From positions 1 through 7,949 of the forward strand of contig JAITEK010000139.1 of NCBI GenBank assembly GCA_031282085.1: a stretch of 7,949 bases of DNA, written 5' to 3'. The first letter of the stretch is position 1. Every line of letters starts with the position of its first letter. The notes under the pieces are model-generated. The model worked only from the letters and a program-made list of their open reading frames with translations. It made no database searches and was not told where the DNA came from. Positions 4,903 through 7,949 of this stretch are shown here, piece by piece. The position numbers were made by a program, and so were the translations under genes. This DNA is from Coriobacteriales bacterium. GTDB taxonomy: Bacteria; Actinomycetota; Coriobacteriia; Coriobacteriales; UBA8131.

Positions 4903-5967
4903 ATGCCGGGCATAACCTACAAGGACGCGGGGGTCGATACGGCCGAGGGCGCGCGCGCCGTCGATGCGATAAAGGCTGCCGTGCAGACGACCTACGGCCC
5001 GGAGGTCATCGGTGATCTTGGCGGCTTCGGCGGCCTGTTCTCAGCCGCTGCTCTCAAGGGCATGGATGACCCCATTCTCGTCTCGGGCACCGATGGCGTG
5101 GGCACCAAGCTCGAGCTCGCCAAGCGGCTTGGCAACCACACGACCGTCGGCATCGATCTGGTGGCCATGTGCGTTAACGACATCGTAGTCTCCGGCGCCC
5201 GTCCGTTGTTCTTCCTCGATTATCTCGCGGTGGGCAAACTCGAGGCTGCCTTTGCCGCTGAGGTCGTCGGCGGTATCGCCGAGGGCTGCCAGCAAGCGGG
5301 CTGCGCGCTCATCGGCGGTGAGATGGCTGAGCACCCCGGGACGATGCGGGTGGAGGACTACGACCTCTCCGGCTTCTGCGTCGGCGTGGTCGACCGGCCT
5401 CAGATGCTGGGCCCCGAGCGCGTGCGCGAGGGCGACGCCATCATAGGGCTCGCGTCCAGCGGCCTGCACTCCAATGGCTTCTCACTCGTGCGGCGCACGC
5501 TTACCGACGCGCTGAGCGACGAGGAACTTGCCACGCGTCCGTTGGCGTCGAGTGGTGACGAGCGTCTCGGCGACGCGCTGCTCACCCCCACCCGTATTTA
5601 CGTAAAACCCCTGCTTGAGGCCCTTGAGGCTGGCCTGCCCATCCACGCGGCAGCCCACATCACCGGTGGGGGCATCACCGAGAACCTCAACCGTGCCCTG
5701 CCTGCGGGACTCAACGCGTGCATCGCACCGGCGTCCTGGGAGGTGCCCGCGGTCATCCAGACGGCGGTAGCGGCTGCCGGCCTTGATGAGTGGGAGGCGC
5801 TCAAGACCTTCAACATGGGCATCGGCATGGCCCTTATCTGCCCGTCTGAGGCCGTTGCCGCTGTTACGGAGCACTTCCTGCCCCTGGGGCCGGTATTCCC
5901 CATCGGCGCGGTAGAAGCTGCAAGCGACCCCACAGCTCCCAGCCAGGTGCTTTACCGAGCAGGCTGA
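4903..5967 (+). CDS. purM: PurM, phosphoribosylformylglycinamidine cyclo-ligase (AIR synthetase)
   Basis: A 354-residue cytosolic enzyme, normal length for the family, that closes FGAM to AIR using ATP. It starts with MPGITYKDAGVDTAEG, the usual Y-x-D-A-G-V-D opening. The ATP-binding AIRS N-domain follows: VIGDLGGFGGLF at about 36-47, then LVSGTDGVGTKL at about 59-70, GIDLVAMCVND, and FFLDYLAVGKL. The core has ALIGGEMAEHPG and YDLSGFCVG. The C-domain has GLASSGLHSNGFSLVR, LLTPTRIYVKP, HITGGGITENL and TFNMGIGM. Every conserved family block I can check is intact. It is separated from purF by a 236-base hairpin array rather than the tight spacing common in pur operons, and is followed by purN after 24 bases. 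No clear promoter is seen in the gap, so it probably depends on upstream transcription. Confidence 0.97.
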   Translation: MPGITYKDAGVDTAEGARAVDAIKAAVQTTYGPEVIGDLGGFGGLFSAAALKGMDDPILVSGTDGVGTKLELAKRLGNHTTVGIDLVAMCVNDIVVSGARPLFFLDYLAVGKLEAAFAAEVVGGIAEGCQQAGCALIGGEMAEHPGTMRVEDYDLSGFCVGVVDRPQMLGPERVREGDAIIGLASSGLHSNGFSLVRRTLTDALSDEELATRPLASSGDERLGDALLTPTRIYVKPLLEALEAGLPIHAAAHITGGGITENLNRALPAGLNACIAPASWEVPAVIQTAVAAAGLDEWEALKTFNMGIGMALICPSEAVAAVTEHFLPLGPVFPIGAVEAASDPTAPSQVLYRAG

Positions 5968-5991
5968 GACGGGCAAAAGATCGGAGGATAC

Positions 5992-6597
5992 ATGATAAGG
6001 CTTGGCGTACTCATCTCCGGCTCGGGCACCAACCTGCAAGCCATCATCGACGCCATCGCGTCCGGTGCGCTTGATGCCGAGGTCGTGCTCGTTGTGTCGA
6101 GCAAGCCCGACGCCTATGGGCTCAAGCGGGCGCAGGAAGCCGGCATCTCCACCATGGGGTTGATCCGTGAGGTCTACAACGACCGGGAGGCCGCCGATAG
6201 GCTCATCGCCAACGAGATGCAACGCGCTGGCGCCGAGCACCTCGTCATGGCGGGGTATATGCGGATGGTGAACGCGCCTCTCCTCGACGCTTTCCCCGAC
6301 CGCGTCATCAACATCCATCCCGCGTTGCTGCCGGCGTTCCCCGGGGCGCACGGCATTGCCGACGCCTTTGCCGCAGGCGTGAAGGTGACGGGTGTGACCG
6401 TGCATTTTGCCAACGCGGTCTATGACGAGGGCCCCATCATCGCGCAGCGTCCCGTTGAGATACGCGAGGACGACACGCTGGAGAGCCTTGAGGAACGCAT
6501 CCACGCTGTGGAGCATGAACTGTATCCGCAGGCCCTGCAACTTATCGCGCAGGGCCGTGTAAGTATCGATAAAGACCGTAAAGTAAGGATTTCGTAA
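5992..6597 (+). CDS. purN: PurN, phosphoribosylglycinamide formyltransferase
   Basis: A 201-residue cytosolic GAR transformylase that moves the formyl group from 10-formyl-tetrahydrofolate to GAR. The phosphate-binding loop LISGSGTNLQAII is at about 7-19. MAGYMRMV (86-93) lines the folate site. Asn107 and His109 in INIHPALLPAFPG, and Asp145 in VYDEGPIIAQ, correspond to the catalytic Asn106, His108 and Asp144 of the E. coli enzyme. GVTVHF (134-139) is also conserved. Start ATG 5992 follows GGAGGA (5983-5988), rather close to the start. It lies 24 bases after purM and two bases before the next gene, in a likely single transcript. This is the folate-dependent PurN, not the formate-dependent PurT. 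Confidence 0.97.
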   Translation: MIRLGVLISGSGTNLQAIIDAIASGALDAEVVLVVSSKPDAYGLKRAQEAGISTMGLIREVYNDREAADRLIANEMQRAGAEHLVMAGYMRMVNAPLLDAFPDRVINIHPALLPAFPGAHGIADAFAAGVKVTGVTVHFANAVYDEGPIIAQRPVEIREDDTLESLEERIHAVEHELYPQALQLIAQGRVSIDKDRKVRIS

Positions 6598-6599
6598 GT

Positions 6600-7448
6600 A
6601 TGCAGGAGAAAGACCCGGCGACGCAGGCCGAACTGAGGGAACCGACGACGCCGATTGAGGCGACCGATCTGCCGATGCCGACCGAGCAAGCCCCCCAGCC
6701 CCCCAAAGCCGCCAAAGCTCCCGTCTCAGCGGCGGATAAAGTCAAGTTCATCGGCCTGGTGGCCTTCTTCATCATCGTCGTGGTGGTGGGCAGCGCACTA
6801 GCGATAGTCGTTGTGAACTCCATGGGCGGCGAGCAGTCCCTTGAGGCCGAGCTCACCGAGACCATCCGTGGGGCGGGCGTCTTCGGCGTCCTCATCTGCC
6901 TGGGGATACAATTCCTCCAGGTCGTGGTGGCCTTCATCCCCGGCGAGGTGGCGCAGCTGGCCATCGGCTATGTGTACGGCACCTTCAGCGGGGCGCTCAT
7001 CACCCTGGCGGGCGTACTATTCTCAACCGTCTTCGTATTCTACCTCACGCGCAAACTTGGCGCGCCCTTTGTGCGGGGCATGATAGGCAGCAAGGACTCG
7101 GGCCGCCTCAAATTCCTCCACAACAGCCGCAATCTCAACGCGCTCGTCTTTATCCTCTACCTCATTCCCGGGCTGCCAAAAGACCTGTTCAATTACGTGT
7201 TCCCGCTTACTGACATACGGCCGGGTACCTTTTTTGCCCTCTCGACCATCGCGCGGATGCCGGCTATCTTCGCCTCGACCTTTGTGGCAGAGAGCTTTAA
7301 GGCAGGCGATTACATCCCGATGGTGATAGTCGCCGCCATATTCGGCGGGCTCGGCTTGGTGGGCATCATCTTCAACCAGCGCATCATGGCCGTCGTCGAC
7401 CGCCTGATGACGCGCCTGTTCCCCCACCACCGCCGCAAGGGCGACTGA
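6600..7448 (+). CDS. VTT-domain integral membrane protein (TVP38/TMEM64, DedA-like)
   Basis: A 282-residue membrane protein. Residues 1-45 are a polar, proline-rich cytosolic start. Helices lie at about 48-73 and 93-112; a re-entrant and helix segment at 113-150 carries the VTT signature FIPGEVAQLAIGYVYGTFSG and then FYLTRKLG. IPGLPKDLFNYVFPLTDI (189-206) is the second conserved loop, and helices follow at about 208-230 and 238-258, with a basic tail HHRRK. The family includes proteins linked to lipid (undecaprenyl phosphate, phospholipid) flipping, but the substrate of this subgroup is not established, so I give no specific function. Position 187 is Tyr before LIPG, where classical DedA proteins carry an Arg. 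The start ATG is 2 bases after the purN stop, with AAGGA at 6585-6589, so it is cotranscribed with purine genes. The last 426 bases are overlapped on the other strand by the open frame of the acetyltransferase. Confidence 0.88.
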   Translation: MQEKDPATQAELREPTTPIEATDLPMPTEQAPQPPKAAKAPVSAADKVKFIGLVAFFIIVVVVGSALAIVVVNSMGGEQSLEAELTETIRGAGVFGVLICLGIQFLQVVVAFIPGEVAQLAIGYVYGTFSGALITLAGVLFSTVFVFYLTRKLGAPFVRGMIGSKDSGRLKFLHNSRNLNALVFILYLIPGLPKDLFNYVFPLTDIRPGTFFALSTIARMPAIFASTFVAESFKAGDYIPMVIVAAIFGGLGLVGIIFNQRIMAVVDRLMTRLFPHHRRKGD

Positions 7449-7949
7449 CAGGACAGAGGAGGGACGGGGCAACTGGGACTGGGACAGGGGGACGGGGCAA
7501 CTGTCCCACCTGGTGAGGCTGTTGCTGCATCGAGAACGTGTCATCGTGTGGGACAGTTGCCCCGTCCCCTTGTCCCGTCCCCCTGTCCCAGCTGTCCCGT
7601 CCTGACACCCGCAGTTGCCTTCACCCAACAACCGCTCCATGATGACGGCAGCTTCTCGAGGGCCTTGGTCATGGGGGGCGTAGTAACCCGGACGGGTGCC
7701 GATGCGCTCAAAGCCCAACGCCGCATAGAGCGCCTGGGCCTCCTTGTTCGACACACGCACCTCCAGGCTGGCCCGCGTTGCGCCAAGGTCGGCGCCGTCC
7801 TTCATCAGACGGGCAAGCAGCCCGCGGGCGATGCCCTGGCGGCGGTGCGGCCCAGCAACCGCCACATCGAGCACCTGCAGGGAGCCATCGACTACCCAGC
7901 CACCGACAAAGCCAACCAACAGCTCGTCCACAAAGGCAACCCACCAGCT
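7023..7949 (-). CDS. rimI: RimI-type GNAT N-acetyltransferase, 5' truncated by window edge, with unusual open C-terminal read-through
   Basis: The gene enters from the right edge on the minus strand (SWWVAFVDELLVGFVGGW), so the start is outside; the GTG at 7931 is internal. The GNAT core runs down to about 7620. Visible are the strand LDVAVAGPHRRQ, the acetyl-CoA loop RRQGIARGLLARLM (Q/R-x-x-G-x-A), LEVRVSNKEAQALYAALGF with the catalytic-region Asn and Tyr, GTRPGYY, and a terminal strand AAVIMERLL. The LEVR-SN-A-LY-GF-YY pattern is typical of RimI, which acetylates the N-terminal alanine of ribosomal protein S18; a related alpha-acetyltransferase is the alternative. The family normally ends at about this point. 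Here no stop follows: the frame continues about 50 codons through the palindromic repeat cluster and about 141 codons antisense to the VTT gene, to TGA at 7023-7025. The extension looks low-complexity and non-homologous, so the original stop was probably lost when the repeat arrived, or a frameshift or sequence error hides it. Confidence 0.7.
   Translation of the reverse strand, partial: SWWVAFVDELLVGFVGGWVVDGSLQVLDVAVAGPHRRQGIARGLLARLMKDGADLGATRASLEVRVSNKEAQALYAALGFERIGTRPGYYAPHDQGPREAAVIMERLLGEGNCGCQDGTAGTGGRDKGTGQLSHTMTRSRCSNSLTRWDSCPVPLSQSQLPRPSSVLSVALAAVVGEQARHQAVDDGHDALVEDDAHQAEPAEYGGDYHHRDVIACLKALCHKGRGEDSRHPRDGREGKKGTRPYVSKREHVIEQVFWQPGNEVEDKDERVEIAAVVEEFEAARVLAAYHAPHKGRAKFAREVEYEDG
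7461..7602. repeat. REP/BIME-like inverted-repeat cluster between convergent genes
   Basis: A perfect 22-bp inverted repeat (7488-7509 with 7548-7569, loop 38 bases) extends by 7 more pairs with one G-T wobble (7481-7487 with 7570-7576). The unit GGGACGGGGCAACTG occurs twice in direct orientation at 7461-7475 and 7489-7503. CTGGGACAGGGGG (7479-7491) also pairs perfectly with 7579-7591, and GGACGGG (7462-7468) with CCCGTCC (7596-7602), so several alternative folds exist. G/C-rich GGGAC...GTCCC palindromes of this sort occur as dispersed repeats in anaerobe genomes and are thought to be spread by REP-associated (Y1-type) transposases; that link is inference here. It may also block transcription between the convergent genes, but has no T-run. 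Confidence 0.85.

Noticed and set aside
5482..6540. Long minus-strand open frame across purM and purN
   Set aside because: Antisense shadow of two well-supported genes in GC-rich DNA; its translation shows no recognisable domain. The same applies to 3608-4510 and 1081-1734 on the minus strand.
7488..7569. Rho-independent terminator for the VTT gene or rimI
   Set aside because: The stem is strong but neither side is followed by a T-run; it is better described as a palindromic repeat that may still hinder transcription.

Overview
This is a GC-rich window holding the end of purL and the complete purF, purM and purN genes of de novo purine synthesis, all on the + strand. The purL-purF-purM-purN order matches the Bacillus subtilis pur operon, but here a cell-surface module sits between purL and purF. 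The organism looks like a high-GC Gram-positive anaerobe, and I suspect Actinomycetota of the Coriobacteriia type (Eggerthella/Slackia-like). The reasons are the base composition, a class B sortase, a signal-peptide surface protein ending in three membrane helices with a W-x-L-V-N-L motif, and G/C-rich GGGACGGGGCAACTG palindromic repeats. The taxonomy is inference; nothing in the window proves it.

Layout. 1-315: the last 104 residues of PurL. 316-607: a non-coding stretch with a terminator (401-431) and then a 101-nt imperfect hairpin (485-585) with a perfect 15-bp closing stem. 608-3173: the surface module, consisting of a secreted and membrane-anchored surface protein, a 52-residue single-pass membrane protein (2002-2160) with its own candidate promoter, and a class B sortase. 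The sortase stop codon overlaps the purF start (ATGA). 3170-4666: purF, of the B. subtilis type with propeptide and 4Fe-4S cysteines. 4667-4902: an intergenic array of six consecutive perfect hairpins. 4903-5967: purM. 5992-6597: purN. 6600-7448: a VTT-domain (TVP38/TMEM64, DedA-like) membrane protein, two bases after purN. 7449-7610: a large REP/BIME-like inverted-repeat cluster. From 7949 leftwards on the - strand: a RimI-type acetyltransferase whose 5' end lies outside the window and whose frame has no stop until 7023, inside the VTT gene on the opposite strand.

How the genes work together. PurL, PurF, PurM and PurN catalyse PRPP to phosphoribosylamine (PurF), GAR to FGAR (PurN), FGAR to FGAM (PurL) and FGAM to AIR (PurM). 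The surface protein, small membrane protein and sortase look like one envelope unit, probably read with or into purF. The least explained parts are the folded leader at 485-585, the hairpin array at 4676-4882, the small membrane protein and the acetyltransferase read-through. No tRNA, rRNA, CRISPR array or transposase gene was seen.
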